DNA of 64,000 bases from Gordonia hongkongensis (GTDB taxonomy: Bacteria; Actinomycetota; Actinomycetes; Mycobacteriales; Mycobacteriaceae), in NCBI RefSeq assembly GCF_023078355.1, contig NZ_CP095552.1, forward strand, positions 2,356,001 through 2,420,000, read 5' to 3'. Positions 20,744-29,789 of this stretch are shown here, in pieces. The notes under the pieces were generated by a model that was not told where the DNA came from, did no database searches, and worked only from the letters and a program-made list of their open reading frames with translations. Numbering within the stretch: position 1 is the stretch's first letter; every line of letters starts with the position of its first letter. The translations under genes were made by a program, and so were the position numbers.

Positions 20744-21511
20744 GTGCTTGCGGCCGTCGTCTTCGTTCCGAGTGCCCCGCTGCTCGTCCCCGAGTTGGCC
20801 GGACCGGCCGCCTCCGACACCGAGCCGGTGCGGCGCGCAGCTCTCGACGCGGTCGCGGGCGCGCTCGGCGTCGACCGCTGGGTGGCGATCGGAACCGCCG
20901 ACGGGTCGACCGCTGGCCTCGTGGGCGAGCCCTTGCGCGGCACCTTCGCGCGGTTCGGCGTGGACGTCCCGGTCACGATCGACTCCGCGATCACCGATGT
21001 TGCTATCGCCGATGTCGCGGTCACCGACCCGCTGCCCCGGATGAGTCTGTCGGCGCTGATCGCCGGGTGGATCGCCGAGCGGATGTCGCTGGGTCCGCTG
21101 AGCGTGTGCAGCGTCGGTTCCGCCACGCCGCCCGCGGAGTGCGTCGCGGTGGGTACCCGGCTGGCCGCCCGTCTCGACGAGGGCTCGGACGCCGTCGGGG
21201 TCCTGGTGGTGGGGGACGGGTCGACGGCGCTGACCGACAAGGCCCCCGGCGGGGGGCGTCGGGAATCGGCGGTGGCGCTGAACGACGCGATCGTGGCCGC
21301 GCTCGGATCGGCGGACACGGACACGCTGATGGCACTCGACCCTGCGAAGTGCGATGCCGAGGGCGTCGGCGGCCGGGTCGCGTGGCAGGTGGCGGCCGGC
21401 CTCGTCGGGGAACGGTCGGTCCGGGCGGTACCCGACTTCGCCGACGCGCCCTTCGGCGTGGGTTACGTGGTCGCGACCTGGACCGTCGACGACGGCGAGC
21501 ACGCCCGATGA
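20744..21511 (+). CDS. Rv2728c-like protein of unknown function
   Basis: A 255-residue Ala/Val/Asp-rich protein in the position of Rv2728c, just before miaA. The start [20 protein letters not shown] and the spacing of short motifs resemble the class III extradiol-dioxygenase-like fold (LigB superfamily) seen in related proteins, but I cannot see a convincing metal site, so no enzyme activity is claimed. It begins on GTG 20744 as a predicted leaderless mRNA and overlaps miaA by 4 bases (ATGA), implying coupled translation with the tRNA-modification gene. Confidence 0.78.
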   Translation: MLAAVVFVPSAPLLVPELAGPAASDTEPVRRAALDAVAGALGVDRWVAIGTADGSTAGLVGEPLRGTFARFGVDVPVTIDSAITDVAIADVAVTDPLPRMSLSALIAGWIAERMSLGPLSVCSVGSATPPAECVAVGTRLAARLDEGSDAVGVLVVGDGSTALTDKAPGGGRRESAVALNDAIVAALGSADTDTLMALDPAKCDAEGVGGRVAWQVAAGLVGERSVRAVPDFADAPFGVGYVVATWTVDDGEHAR

Positions 21512-22428
21512 CCGCGCCGCCCACCCCGATCGCTGTTGTCGGACCCACTGCCGGCGGCAAGTCCGATCTGGCCCTCGACCTCGCCGAACGGCTCGGCGGC
21601 GAGATCGTCAACATCGACGCGATGCAGCAGTACCGCGGCATGGACGTCGGGACGGCCAAGCTCCCGCCCGACGAACGCCGCGGCATCCCGCATCACCAAC
21701 TCGACGTGCTCGACGTGACCGAGGTGGCGACGGTCGCGCGCTATCAGCAGGCCGCGCGGGCCGACGTCGACCGGTTGCGCGCCGCGGGTCGGGTCCCGGT
21801 GATCGTCGGGGGATCGATGATGTACGTCCAGGGACTCCTCGACGACTGGCAGTTCCCGGCCACCGACCCGCAGGTCCGCCGGCGTTACGAGGATCTGCTC
21901 GACGAGCGCGGAGTGGGCGAGTTGCACCGGCTGCTCGCGGAGGTCGACCCGGCCGCGGCGTCGACCATCCTGGCCACCGACGGTCGCCGTATCGTGCGGG
22001 CGCTGGAGGTGGTCGAGCTGACCGGTGCACCCTTCGCCGCGTCGCAGCCCACCATCGGCGAACCGCGCTGGGGCACGATCATCCTCGCCCTCGACCGGGA
22101 CACCGAGGAACTCGACGATCGGATCCGCCGTCGGACGAGAGCGATGTTCGAGCAGGGCCTCGTCGACGAGGTGGAGGACCTCTGTTCCCGCGGCCTGCGA
22201 GAGGGACGCACCGCGTCGCAGGCGATCGGTTACAAACAGGTCCTCGCGGCGCTCGACGGCGAGTACGACCTCGCGCAGGCCGAGGAGCTGACCTTCATCG
22301 GCACCCGGCGTTATGTCCGTCGGCAGCGCTCGTGGTTCCGCCGCGATCACCGGGCGCAGTGGCTCGACGCCGCCGCACCCGATCTGCTCGACCGAGCGCT
22401 GCGCATCGTCGACGCGCCTTCCCCGTAG
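21508..22428 (+). CDS. miaA: tRNA dimethylallyltransferase MiaA
   Basis: Transfers a dimethylallyl group to A37 of UNN-reading tRNAs, providing the substrate of MiaB. The 306-residue protein has the P-loop [11 protein letters not shown] at residues 11-21, [15 protein letters not shown], the [13 protein letters not shown] motif, [15 protein letters not shown], and C-terminal [18 protein letters not shown] 21508 overlaps the stop of the preceding gene. It ends 10 bases before the predicted leaderless dapF start, so dapF may be both co-transcribed and independently started. Confidence 0.95.
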   Translation: MTAPPTPIAVVGPTAGGKSDLALDLAERLGGEIVNIDAMQQYRGMDVGTAKLPPDERRGIPHHQLDVLDVTEVATVARYQQAARADVDRLRAAGRVPVIVGGSMMYVQGLLDDWQFPATDPQVRRRYEDLLDERGVGELHRLLAEVDPAAASTILATDGRRIVRALEVVELTGAPFAASQPTIGEPRWGTIILALDRDTEELDDRIRRRTRAMFEQGLVDEVEDLCSRGLREGRTASQAIGYKQVLAALDGEYDLAQAEELTFIGTRRYVRRQRSWFRRDHRAQWLDAAAPDLLDRALRIVDAPSP

Positions 22429-22431
22429 GCT
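22426..22431 (+). promoter_or_regulatory. -10 box for leaderless dapF
   Basis: TAGGCT overlaps the miaA stop codon and is 7 bases before GTG 22439. Confidence 0.6.
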
Positions 22432-22438
22432 GTGATCC

Positions 22439-23350
22439 GTGACTTCCGCCCCGCAGAGCAGTGCGAGCGACGGCCTGCACTTCGTCAAGGGTCATGGCAC
22501 CCAGAACGACTTCGTGGTCCTCGCCGACCCCGACGCCGAGATCGCGCTCGACGCCGCTACGGTCGCGGCGCTGTGCGACCGGCAACGGGGGATCGGCGCC
22601 GACGGATTGCTGCGCGTCGCCCGCTCGGGCGCCCTCGTCGCGGCCGGTGTCCTCGACGCCCTGCCCGACGACGTGTCGGCCGACGACTGGTTCATGGATT
22701 ACCGCAACGGCGACGGTTCGATCGCGGAGATGTGCGGCAACGGGGTACGCGTCTTCGCCCACTACGTCCGGGCGTCGGGACTCGTCGACACCGACACGTT
22801 CTCCGTCGGTTCCCGTGCGGGTGCCCGCGGCGTCACCATCCACTCCTTCGACGCCGTGCACGCCGAGGTCACGGTGGAGATGGGTCCGGCGCGGCTCGAC
22901 GGGTCGTCGGTGGTCCGCATCGGTGACGACATCTACCCCGGTGCGATGGTCGACGTGGGGAACCCCCACCTGGCGTGCGTCGTCGCGGACATGACCGCGG
23001 CCGACCTCGACGCGGTCGACTTCTCCGCCGGCGTGATCATCGAGGCCGCCGACTTCCCGCACGGCGCGAACGTCGAGCTGCTGACCCCACCCGTGGAAGG
23101 CCCCGACGGCGGCCTGACCGCGCGGATGAGGGTGTTCGAGCGGGGCGTCGGGGAGACGCGCAGCTGCGGAACCGGCCTGGTCGCGGCGACGCGCGCCGCT
23201 CTCGACGCCCGCGGCGCGGACACCGGCGAGCTGCGCATCGGCATCCCCGGCGGTGAGGTCACCGTGACGATCCGTCCCGATGGCTCGACCCTGCGCGGGC
23301 CGTCGATGCTGGTCGCCGACGGGGTGCTGCGGCCCGGCTGGGAGCGCTGA
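22439..23350 (+). CDS. dapF: Diaminopimelate epimerase
   Basis: Converts LL- to meso-diaminopimelate for lysine and peptidoglycan synthesis, cofactor-free. The 303-residue enzyme shows both catalytic cysteines: EMCGNGVRVF near residue 99 and RSCGTGLVAATRAA near 243. The N-terminal KGHGTQNDFVVL and the mid-protein GNPHLACVV are also family hallmarks. GTG 22439 is preceded by a -10 box at 7 bases, so translation is probably leaderless. It lies between miaA and hflX, as in M. tuberculosis. Confidence 0.95.
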   Translation: MTSAPQSSASDGLHFVKGHGTQNDFVVLADPDAEIALDAATVAALCDRQRGIGADGLLRVARSGALVAAGVLDALPDDVSADDWFMDYRNGDGSIAEMCGNGVRVFAHYVRASGLVDTDTFSVGSRAGARGVTIHSFDAVHAEVTVEMGPARLDGSSVVRIGDDIYPGAMVDVGNPHLACVVADMTAADLDAVDFSAGVIIEAADFPHGANVELLTPPVEGPDGGLTARMRVFERGVGETRSCGTGLVAATRAALDARGADTGELRIGIPGGEVTVTIRPDGSTLRGPSMLVADGVLRPGWER

Positions 23351-23402
23351 GCTCGATATTCGCGTGCTCGGTCCTGGACGGTCGTGAGACCATGGTTCCC
23401 GT

Positions 23403-24845
23403 ATGACCGAATCAGAAGCACAGATCATGTCCGCGGCCGATCTCGGGATCCGCGACACCGCGGATCCCACCACCGGCGAACTCCAACTGTCCGAGCGCGC
23501 CTCACTGCAGCGCATCGCGGGACTCTCCACCGAACTCACCGACGTCACCGAGGTCGAGTACCGGCAGCTACGACTCGAACGCGTGGTCCTGGTCGGCGTG
23601 TGGACCGAGGGCAGCGCGGCTGCCGCGAAGGCCAACATGACCGAGCTGGCCGCCCTCGCCGAGACAGCCGGTTCCCAGATCCTGGACGCGGTGATCCAGC
23701 GTCGCTCCAAACCCGATCCCGCCACCTACATCGGCAGTGGCAAGGCCGAGGAATTACGCGAGATCGTCCTCGCGACCGGCGCCGACACCGTCGTCTGCGA
23801 CGGTGAGCTCACGCCCGCCCAGCTCAATGCGCTGGAGAAGGTGGTGAAGGTGAAGGTCATCGACCGCACCGCGCTGATCCTCGACATCTTCGCCCAGCAC
23901 GCGACCTCTCGCGAGGGCAAGGCGCAGGTCTCCCTCGCGCAGATGGAGTACATGCTCCCGCGTCTGCGCGGCTGGGGTGAATCGATGTCCCGGCAGGCCG
24001 GTGGCCGGGCGGGCAGCAACGGCGGTGTGGGCCTGCGCGGTCCCGGTGAGACCAAGATCGAGACCGACCGTCGCCGCATTCGGGAGCGGATGGCCAAGCT
24101 GCGGCGCGAGATCCGTGGCATGAAGAAGGCGCGGAACACCAAACGTGCTGCGCGCAAGAGCGGTTCGATCCCGACGATCACCGTCGCCGGCTACACCAAC
24201 GCGGGCAAGTCCAGCCTGGTCAACGCGATGACCGGCGCTGGTGTCCTCGTGCAGGACGCGTTGTTCGCGACCCTGGATCCCACCACCAGGCGGGCGACGC
24301 TCGACGACGGCCGCGCGGTCGTCTTCACCGATACGGTCGGGTTCGTCCGGCATCTGCCGACCCAGCTCGTCGAGGCGTTCCGGTCGACGCTCGAGGAGGT
24401 CGTCGACGCCGATCTGCTTCTGCACGTCGTGGACGGTGCGGACGCCTTCCCGATGGAGCAGATCTCGGCCGTCCGTCAGGTCATCAACGAGATCGTCGCC
24501 GAAGAGGGCGTCACCGCGCCGCCGGAGTTGTTGGTCATCAACAAGATCGACGCCATCGACGGCAACCGCCTCACCGAGTTGCGTGGCGCGCTCGGTCCGG
24601 ATGCGGTGTTCATCTCCGCCCGAACCGGTGAGGGACTGCCCGAACTCTTCGGGCGGGTGCGCGAGTTCGTCGGTCGCGAGGACGTCGAGATGACCATCGA
24701 GGTGCCGTTCGACCGGGGTGATGTCGTGTCTCGCGTCCACAGCGAGGGCGAGGTCATCTCGTCGGAGCACACCGAGACCGGCACCACGATGAAGGTCCGC
24801 GTCCCGGCCGCTTTCGCGGGCGAGATCGCGGACCTCCGGATCTGA
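23403..24845 (+). CDS. hflX: GTPase HflX
   Basis: Ribosome-associated GTPase that splits stalled 70S ribosomes under stress. The 480-residue protein has the N-terminal HflX glycine-rich domain, a basic coiled helix (RRRIRERMAKLRREIRGMKK), and the G domain with G1 GYTNAGKSS near residue 263, G3 DTVGF near 317 and G4 NKID near 380. A degraded -10 (CATGGT) stands 6 bases before ATG 23403. Its 3' end runs into an 18-bp tandem repeat shared with convergent ptsH. Confidence 0.95.
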   Translation: MTESEAQIMSAADLGIRDTADPTTGELQLSERASLQRIAGLSTELTDVTEVEYRQLRLERVVLVGVWTEGSAAAAKANMTELAALAETAGSQILDAVIQRRSKPDPATYIGSGKAEELREIVLATGADTVVCDGELTPAQLNALEKVVKVKVIDRTALILDIFAQHATSREGKAQVSLAQMEYMLPRLRGWGESMSRQAGGRAGSNGGVGLRGPGETKIETDRRRIRERMAKLRREIRGMKKARNTKRAARKSGSIPTITVAGYTNAGKSSLVNAMTGAGVLVQDALFATLDPTTRRATLDDGRAVVFTDTVGFVRHLPTQLVEAFRSTLEEVVDADLLLHVVDGADAFPMEQISAVRQVINEIVAEEGVTAPPELLVINKIDAIDGNRLTELRGALGPDAVFISARTGEGLPELFGRVREFVGREDVEMTIEVPFDRGDVVSRVHSEGEVISSEHTETGTTMKVRVPAAFAGEIADLRI

Positions 24846-24854
24846 GCGCTTCGC

Positions 24855-24926
24855 CGGTTGTACGGACCCAGTCGGCTGTACGGACCCAGTCGGCTGTACG
24901 GACCTAGTCGGCTGTACGGACCTAGT
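24855..24926. repeat. Four tandem 18-bp units between hflX and ptsH
   Basis: Units at 24855-24872, 24873-24890, 24891-24908 and 24909-24926 read CGGCTGTACGGACCCAGT or its C-to-T variant; the first has one extra change. The last unit includes the ptsH stop codon (24922-24924), so the array seems to have grown out of the ptsH 3' end. Confidence 0.95.
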
Positions 24927-25182
24927 CGGCGTCGAGATCCTTCTCGACGAGACCGACGATGGTGTCGAGCGCGGCCTGGTCGTCGGCCGTCACGACCACG
25001 CGGGTGCCCTTCTCGGCCCCGAGCGTCATGATCATCAGCGCCGACCCCGCGTCCACCGGGTCACCGCCCTCGAGGCCCAGCGTCACCGGGCTGCCGGTCT
25101 CGGCGACCGCCTCGGCGATGATCGTGGCGGGGCGGGCGTGCAATCCGACTGCGGAGCCGACGGTGGCGGTGGTGCTGGGCAT
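24922..25182 (-). CDS. ptsH: Phosphocarrier protein HPr
   Basis: Small phosphocarrier that passes phosphate from enzyme I (ptsI) to the fructose permease FruA. The 86-residue protein has the active His15 in GLHARPA and a Ser at position 47 in the AGSALM region, equivalent to the regulatory serine of other HPr proteins. It lies about 100 bases after fruA on the same strand, forming fruR-fruK-fruA-ptsH. Its stop codon is inside a tandem repeat, and the C-terminal LDAD residues are encoded just before it. Confidence 0.94.
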   Translation of the reverse strand: MPSTTATVGSAVGLHARPATIIAEAVAETGSPVTLGLEGGDPVDAGSALMIMTLGAEKGTRVVVTADDQAALDTIVGLVEKDLDAD

Positions 25183-25238
25183 GGGAACTCCTTCGAGTGT
25201 TGTCGTGTGTTCTGTGGTGGTTGTCGGGCGATTCGGTG

Positions 25239-25254
25239 CCGGGGAGCGCCCCGG
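25239..25254 (-). terminator. Small hairpin between fruA and ptsH
   Basis: CCGGGG-AGCG-CCCCGG can form a 6-bp GC stem in the gap between the two genes. It could lower ptsH read-through or stabilise the fruA message; which, if either, is unknown. Confidence 0.3.
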
Positions 25255-25280
25255 ATGTCAGGTGGTCGTGTGATCGGGTG

Positions 25281-27419
25281 TCAGACGGCGACCGCCTCGA
25301 GTTCGTCGAAGGCGACGGCGTCGCGACTGCGGTGCACCTGCTTGGCCGCGACCACCAGGACAGCGGACAGCACCGTACCGGCGACCAGCGCGACGAGGAA
25401 CAGGACCCAGTTGTTCATGGCGAAGAAGACGAAGATGCCGCCGTGCGGGGCGCGCAGTTCGACGCCGAAAGCCATGATCAGCGCACCGCTGAGGGCACCA
25501 CCGGCCATCATCGACGGGATGACCCGGAAGGGGTCGACCGCGGCGAACGGGATGGCACCTTCGGAGATGAACGACGCGCCGAGGAGCCATGCGGCCTTGC
25601 CGTTCTCGCGCTCCGGTTCGGTGAACAGGCCCGGTCGGACGACGGTGGCGAGAGCCAGGGCGAGCGGGGGCACCATGCCGGCACACATGACCGCCGCCAT
25701 GATCTGGAACTGCGCGGGTCCGGCAGTCGCCGCGTCGGCGATCCCGGCGGTGGCGAACAGGTACGCGCTCTTGTTGACCGGTCCGCCGAGGTCGAAGCAC
25801 ATCATCAGGCCGAGCACGATGCCGAGGGCGATGGCCGATCCGCCGGACATGCTCTCGAGGCCGCTGTTCATCTGCTCGGTCAGCCAGGCGAGCGGTTTGC
25901 CGAGGACCATGTAGAGCAGTCCGCCGACGATCATGCTGCCGAACAGCGGGATGACCACGACCGGCATGAGACCACGAGCCCACTGGGGCACCGGGGTCCG
26001 CGCGATCCACAGGCACACCACGCCGGCGATGAGACCGCCGATCAGTGCGCCGATGAAGCTGGCGCCCACGGCGAGCGAGACGATGCCGGCCACGAAACCG
26101 GGTGCGATACCGGGGCGGTCGGCGATCGCGAAGGAGATGTAGCCCGCGAGGACCGGTACGGCCAGGCCCATCACGCCCGAGCCGATCGCGAAGCTCACCG
26201 CGCCCAGGTACTGCAACAACCCGCCCGCCGGCAGATCCCAGAGGCTGTTGTTCAGGGCGATGAACGCGCCGTCGCTGAGGGTGCCGCCGTCGTCGAGGTT
26301 CGTGTTGGCGACCTCGTAGCCGGCGAGCAGGAAGCCGAGCGCGATGAGCAGTCCGCCCGCCGCGACGAACGGGATCATGTAGCTCACACCGGTCATGAGT
26401 GCCTGGCGTGTACGGCCGGCGAGACCGATGCCCGACTTCGACGAGTCGGCCGCGTCCGCGTCCGCGCCGTCGCCGGTGACGCGCGCCGCGTTCGGGTCGC
26501 GCCCCGCCGCGACCGCCTCGGCGATCATGGCGTCGGGCTCGTTGATGGCGCGCTTCACCCCGGATGCGATGACGGGTTTGCCGCGGAACCGGTTGCGGTC
26601 CTTGACCCCGACGTCGGTGGCGAAGATGACGGCGTCGGCCGACGCGATCACATCCGGATCGAAGGCCGTGGTCGCCGAGGACCCCTGGGTCTCCACCGCG
26701 AACTCGACGCCGGCCCGCTCGGCGGCGTACTTCAGGGCGTCGGCCGCCATGTAGGTGTGGGCAATGCCGGTCGGGCATGCGGTGATCGCGACGATGCGCG
26801 GCGTGGCCGGTCCCGGGTCCGGGGTCCGGTCCGAGTCCGGGTGGGCCGGCGCACCTTCGGGTTCCGTGGTCGACGTCGCTGGTGCTGCCGCGGCGGCCGG
26901 GGCAGTGGTCGACGGGGCAGGGGTCGACGGGGTGGCGGTCGGCGCGGTGGCGGGGGCCGGGGGTGCGGGGTCGATGGCCTCGTTGACCAATTCGATGACC
27001 CGCTCCTCGTTCTCGGCCGCGCGGAGCGAGGCCACGAAGTCGGGCCGGACGAGTGAGCGGGCCAGCGAGCTGAGGAGCTTCATGTGCGCACTGGCACCCC
27101 CCTCGGGCGCGGCGATGAGGAAGACCAGGTCGGCCGGCCCGTCCGGTGCGCCGAAGTCGACCGTGCGGGACAGCCGCGCCATGGCGAGACTGGCCGCGGT
27201 CACCGACGCGGTACGGGCGTGCGGGATGGCGATGCCGCCGGGAAGTCCGGTGGTGGACTTGGCTTCTCGGTCCAGTGCGGCCCGCGCGAGGTCGGCGGGA
27301 TCGGTGGTCCGGCCGGCCGCGGCGAGGGCGTCGGCGAGCGTGGTGATGACGGCGGCGGGATCGCCGCCGGCGTCGACGTCGAGACTCACCGTCTGCGCGG
27401 TGATGATCTGCTCGGTCAT
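25281..27419 (-). CDS. fruA: Fructose-specific PTS enzyme IIABC
   Basis: Single-chain fructose permease that imports and phosphorylates fructose to fructose-1-phosphate. With ATG 27419 (GAAGGA upstream) it has 712 residues. The EIIA domain has His67 in GGIAIPHART; a long Ala/Pro/Thr linker follows at ~155-215; the EIIB domain has the active Cys in VAITACPTGIAHTYMAA near 223; the EIIC membrane domain with about nine helices starts near 350 (ALMTGVSYMIPFVAAGGLLI). The gene lies downstream of fruK after a 116-base gap with a degenerate repeat, and before ptsH. Confidence 0.94.
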   Translation of the reverse strand: MTEQIITAQTVSLDVDAGGDPAAVITTLADALAAAGRTTDPADLARAALDREAKSTTGLPGGIAIPHARTASVTAASLAMARLSRTVDFGAPDGPADLVFLIAAPEGGASAHMKLLSSLARSLVRPDFVASLRAAENEERVIELVNEAIDPAPPAPATAPTATPSTPAPSTTAPAAAAAPATSTTEPEGAPAHPDSDRTPDPGPATPRIVAITACPTGIAHTYMAADALKYAAERAGVEFAVETQGSSATTAFDPDVIASADAVIFATDVGVKDRNRFRGKPVIASGVKRAINEPDAMIAEAVAAGRDPNAARVTGDGADADAADSSKSGIGLAGRTRQALMTGVSYMIPFVAAGGLLIALGFLLAGYEVANTNLDDGGTLSDGAFIALNNSLWDLPAGGLLQYLGAVSFAIGSGVMGLAVPVLAGYISFAIADRPGIAPGFVAGIVSLAVGASFIGALIGGLIAGVVCLWIARTPVPQWARGLMPVVVIPLFGSMIVGGLLYMVLGKPLAWLTEQMNSGLESMSGGSAIALGIVLGLMMCFDLGGPVNKSAYLFATAGIADAATAGPAQFQIMAAVMCAGMVPPLALALATVVRPGLFTEPERENGKAAWLLGASFISEGAIPFAAVDPFRVIPSMMAGGALSGALIMAFGVELRAPHGGIFVFFAMNNWVLFLVALVAGTVLSAVLVVAAKQVHRSRDAVAFDELEAVAV

Positions 27420-27446
27420 GGGATGTCCTTCGGTGGAAAGGGTGGG

Positions 27447-27509
27447 GTCGGTGCTGGGTGGGTCGATGGTGGATGGAGTCGGTGCTGGATGGGTGCGGTG
27501 TTGGATGGA
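27447..27509. repeat. Degenerate direct repeat between fruK and fruA
   Basis: Two imperfect units, 27447-27477 and 27478-27509, share GTCGGTGCTGG and a GTTGGATGGA-like end. The G-rich strand is the plus strand. It occupies half of the fruK-fruA gap. Confidence 0.6.
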
Positions 27510-27535
27510 TGTGGGGACTCGCCGGGACGGTGCCG

Positions 27536-28501
27536 TCAGGTCATGCGCGCGGCTCCCGACAGTTCGGTCACCCGCACGCCGGGGAGGTCGAGGTGGTCGG
27601 GCGTGGGGGCCTGGGTGCCGGCGAGCGATGCGGCCGCCGCGCCGTACGCCACGGCCGACCGGAGGCAGTCGGCGGGCGCGGCCCCGGTGCTCTGCGCGAT
27701 GAGGTAGCCGGCCAGTGACGAGTCGCCGGCGCCGACGGTGCTGCGCGGGACGATCGGCGGCGGGGTCGCCGACCACACGCCGGATGCGGTGACCAACACG
27801 GCCCCGACGGCGCCGAGGGTGGCGAGGACGTTGCCCCCGATCTGTTCGGCGATGATCGCAGCGGCGTCGATGACCGGTCCGAGATCGTTGCGCGCGAGTG
27901 CTTCTCGGAGCTGTCCGGGGTCGGCGCCGGCCAGTTCGGCGAGCTCGTCCTCGTTGGGCTTGATCAGGTCGACGCGACCGGTGACGCTGGCACGGAGGGG
28001 AGCGCCCGAGGTGTCCACCGCGACCCGGCAGCCGGCGAGGACGAGGTCGTCGGCGATCGAGCGGTACCAGTCGTCGGGGACGCCGGGAGGCAGCGACCCG
28101 CAGAGGGTGACCCACTGCGCGGAGCCGGCGTGCTCACGGATCAGCCCGACGAGCGCCTCGCGGTCCGGGCCCGTCAAGGTGACGCCCGGTGCGTTGATCT
28201 TGGTGGTCGTCCCGTCGGATTCGGCGATGGTGATGTTGGACCGGACCTCGCCGTCGACCGGCACGGCGTCGTAGGGGAGTGCGAGGTCGTCGAGTGCGGC
28301 CCGCAGCGGGTCGCCCGGCCGCGCCGGGAGCAGTGCGCGGGTGGCCAGGCCGGCGGCCGCGACGACCCGGGCCACGTTGACGCCCTTGCCGCCCGGCTCG
28401 GTGCGGACCACGCCGGCGCGCTGCACCTCGCCGCGGGCGAGCGGTGCGCCGAGTTCGAGGGTGCGGTCGAGGCTCGGGTTGGCGGTGACGGTGACGATCA
28501 T
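27536..28501 (-). CDS. fruK: 1-Phosphofructokinase
   Basis: PfkB-family kinase that converts fructose-1-phosphate, the FruA product, to fructose-1,6-bisphosphate. The 321-residue protein shows MIVTVTANPSLDRTLEL, the substrate-binding GGKGVNVARV near residue 37, LIKPNEDELAEL near 190, and the catalytic anion-hole motif STVGAGDSSLAGYL near 255 with Asp as base. ATG 28501 overlaps the fruR stop by 4 bases (ATGA), so the two genes are translationally coupled. Confidence 0.94.
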   Translation of the reverse strand: MIVTVTANPSLDRTLELGAPLARGEVQRAGVVRTEPGGKGVNVARVVAAAGLATRALLPARPGDPLRAALDDLALPYDAVPVDGEVRSNITIAESDGTTTKINAPGVTLTGPDREALVGLIREHAGSAQWVTLCGSLPPGVPDDWYRSIADDLVLAGCRVAVDTSGAPLRASVTGRVDLIKPNEDELAELAGADPGQLREALARNDLGPVIDAAAIIAEQIGGNVLATLGAVGAVLVTASGVWSATPPPIVPRSTVGAGDSSLAGYLIAQSTGAAPADCLRSAVAYGAAAASLAGTQAPTPDHLDLPGVRVTELSGAARMT

Positions 28502-29268
28502 GCGATCACGACCTCGACGCCACGCGCGGACAGGGCCGCCGAATAGGCCGGGTCGATCCCGGAGTCGGTGATGAGGACGTCGACGTCGTCGAGTCCGGCG
28601 AAGGAGGTGAGGTCCTCCCGGTCCATCTTCGAGCTGTCGGCGAGGACCACGACGCGTTGTGCGGCCGCGACCATCGCCGCCTTGACCGCGGCCTCGTCGG
28701 GGTCGGGTGTCGACAACCCGTGGGCCTCGCTCAGCCCGTTCGTCCCGATGAAGGCGGTGGTCACGCGCAGTCGGCGAAGCGCGTCCACGGTCTCGACGCC
28801 CACGGTCGCCTGGGTGAGACCGCGTACGCGACCGCCGAGGGCATGGAGACCGTCGGGATGGGTGCCCGCGAGCAGGCCGGCGATGGGCAGGCTGTTGGTG
28901 AACAGGGTGAGCCTCCGATCGGGTGCGGTCGCCTCGGCCGCGCGGTACGTGGTGGTGCCGGCGTCGAAGAGCACCGAACCGCCGTCGGGCGGCAGGAACC
29001 GGATGGCCGCGCGGCCGATCGCGGTCTTCTGCTCGATCTGGCTCGACTCTCGTTCGTCGATCCCGAGCTCGCCGAGGGTGCGCATGATCTCGGCGCGTAC
29101 GGCGCCGCCGTGGACCCGCTGGAGATGTCCGGCGCGTTCCAGTACCGCGAGATCGCGTCGGACGGTCTCGCTGGTGACGTCGAATTTCTCGGCGAGCGCG
29201 GCCACGGATGCCCGCCCCGCGAGGCGCACCTCGTCGACGATCGCCTGTTGTCTCTCCTCGGCGTACAC
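28498..29268 (-). CDS. fruR: DeoR-family transcriptional regulator of fructose genes
   Basis: DeoR/GlpR-type repressor with an N-terminal winged helix-turn-helix (VRLAGRASVAALAEKF, TSETVRRDLAVLERAGHLQR) and a C-terminal sugar-phosphate-binding domain (LFDAGTTTYRAAEA, GTNGLSEAHGLSTPD, LADSSKM). Fructose-1-phosphate is the likely effector by analogy. I place the start at GTG 29268 (256 aa) because relatives such as SugR begin with YAEER; GTG 29295 would add nine residues. It is the first gene of the fru operon and divergent from ptsI, so it probably acts on the 150-base shared control region. Confidence 0.88.
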   Translation of the reverse strand: MYAEERQQAIVDEVRLAGRASVAALAEKFDVTSETVRRDLAVLERAGHLQRVHGGAVRAEIMRTLGELGIDERESSQIEQKTAIGRAAIRFLPPDGGSVLFDAGTTTYRAAEATAPDRRLTLFTNSLPIAGLLAGTHPDGLHALGGRVRGLTQATVGVETVDALRRLRVTTAFIGTNGLSEAHGLSTPDPDEAAVKAAMVAAAQRVVVLADSSKMDREDLTSFAGLDDVDVLITDSGIDPAYSAALSARGVEVVIA

Positions 29269-29355
29269 ACGGCTCCGATCTCCGGTTTCGACCACCCCGC
29301 TTGTTGAGGCGTGTGGGATTGGATGTTGTAGTTACTGTGTTTACGCCTGTTTGTG

Positions 29356-29383
29356 TTGACAAGTCAAGCACTTTTTGTAACGG
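29356..29383 (+). promoter_or_regulatory. Candidate ptsI promoter
   Basis: A perfect -35 TTGACA (29356-29361), a 16-base spacer and TAACGG (29378-29383) lie 34 bases before ptsI. The -10 is weak. The flanking region has several TGTT/AACA repeats that may bind FruR, but I cannot define an operator. Confidence 0.4.
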
Positions 29384-29417
29384 TGGTCACATCGGTAGTC
29401 GAATGAGAGGCAAGACG

Positions 29418-29789
29418 ATGGCGCAGATCCTGACGGGAACCCCGGTGGTCGGCGGGTTGGCCCACGGTCCCGCGCTGTGGCCGGGCGAGCGACCCGATCA
29501 CTCGCCGGAGAAGCTCGGCGTCGGTGTGGAGATCGCCGAGGAACGGCGCGCCGACGAGGTCACGCGCTTCGCCACCGCGGCCGGCGCCGTCGCCGCGCGG
29601 CTGCGCACGCGCGCGTCGCAGAACACCGGGGTGACGGCCGAGGTGCTCGCCGCGACGGCGGGCCTGGCCGAGGACCGCGGCTGGATCGGTGCCGCGACCG
29701 CGCTCATCGGCAAGGGCGCCCCCGCCGAGGCCGCTGCCGTCGCGGCCACCGAACAGTTCGCGGCGGTGTTCACCAAGCTCGGCGACTGA
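29418..29789 (+). CDS. ptsI: PTS enzyme I, N-terminal fragment (frameshifted ptsI)
   Basis: First 123 residues of enzyme I: MAQILTGTPVVGGLAHGPAL, then the HPr-binding helical region ending EQFAAVFTKLGD. Related enzymes continue [11 protein letters not shown] without a break. Here the sequence reads CTCGGCGACTGATG where CTCGGCGGACTGATG is expected, so one G appears missing near 29784 and a TGA ends the frame. The remainder is in the next frame. AGAGG precedes ATG 29418. Either a sequencing error, a real mutation, or a split gene coupled through TGATG. Confidence 0.85.
   Translation: MAQILTGTPVVGGLAHGPALWPGERPDHSPEKLGVGVEIAEERRADEVTRFATAAGAVAARLRTRASQNTGVTAEVLAATAGLAEDRGWIGAATALIGKGAPAEAAAVAATEQFAAVFTKLGD

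Noticed and set aside
18763..22428. A 1221-residue open frame on the plus strand crossing several genes
   Set aside because: Its first two thirds are Arg/Gly-rich out-of-frame translation over the Rv2732c-like, DUF349 and Rv2728c-like genes; only the last 306 codons, from 21508, are real (miaA).
24855..24926. Regular repeats that might suggest a CRISPR array (also 20618-20718 and 56473-56540)
   Set aside because: The units are directly adjacent with no unique spacers and no cas genes are nearby; they are simple tandem repeats.
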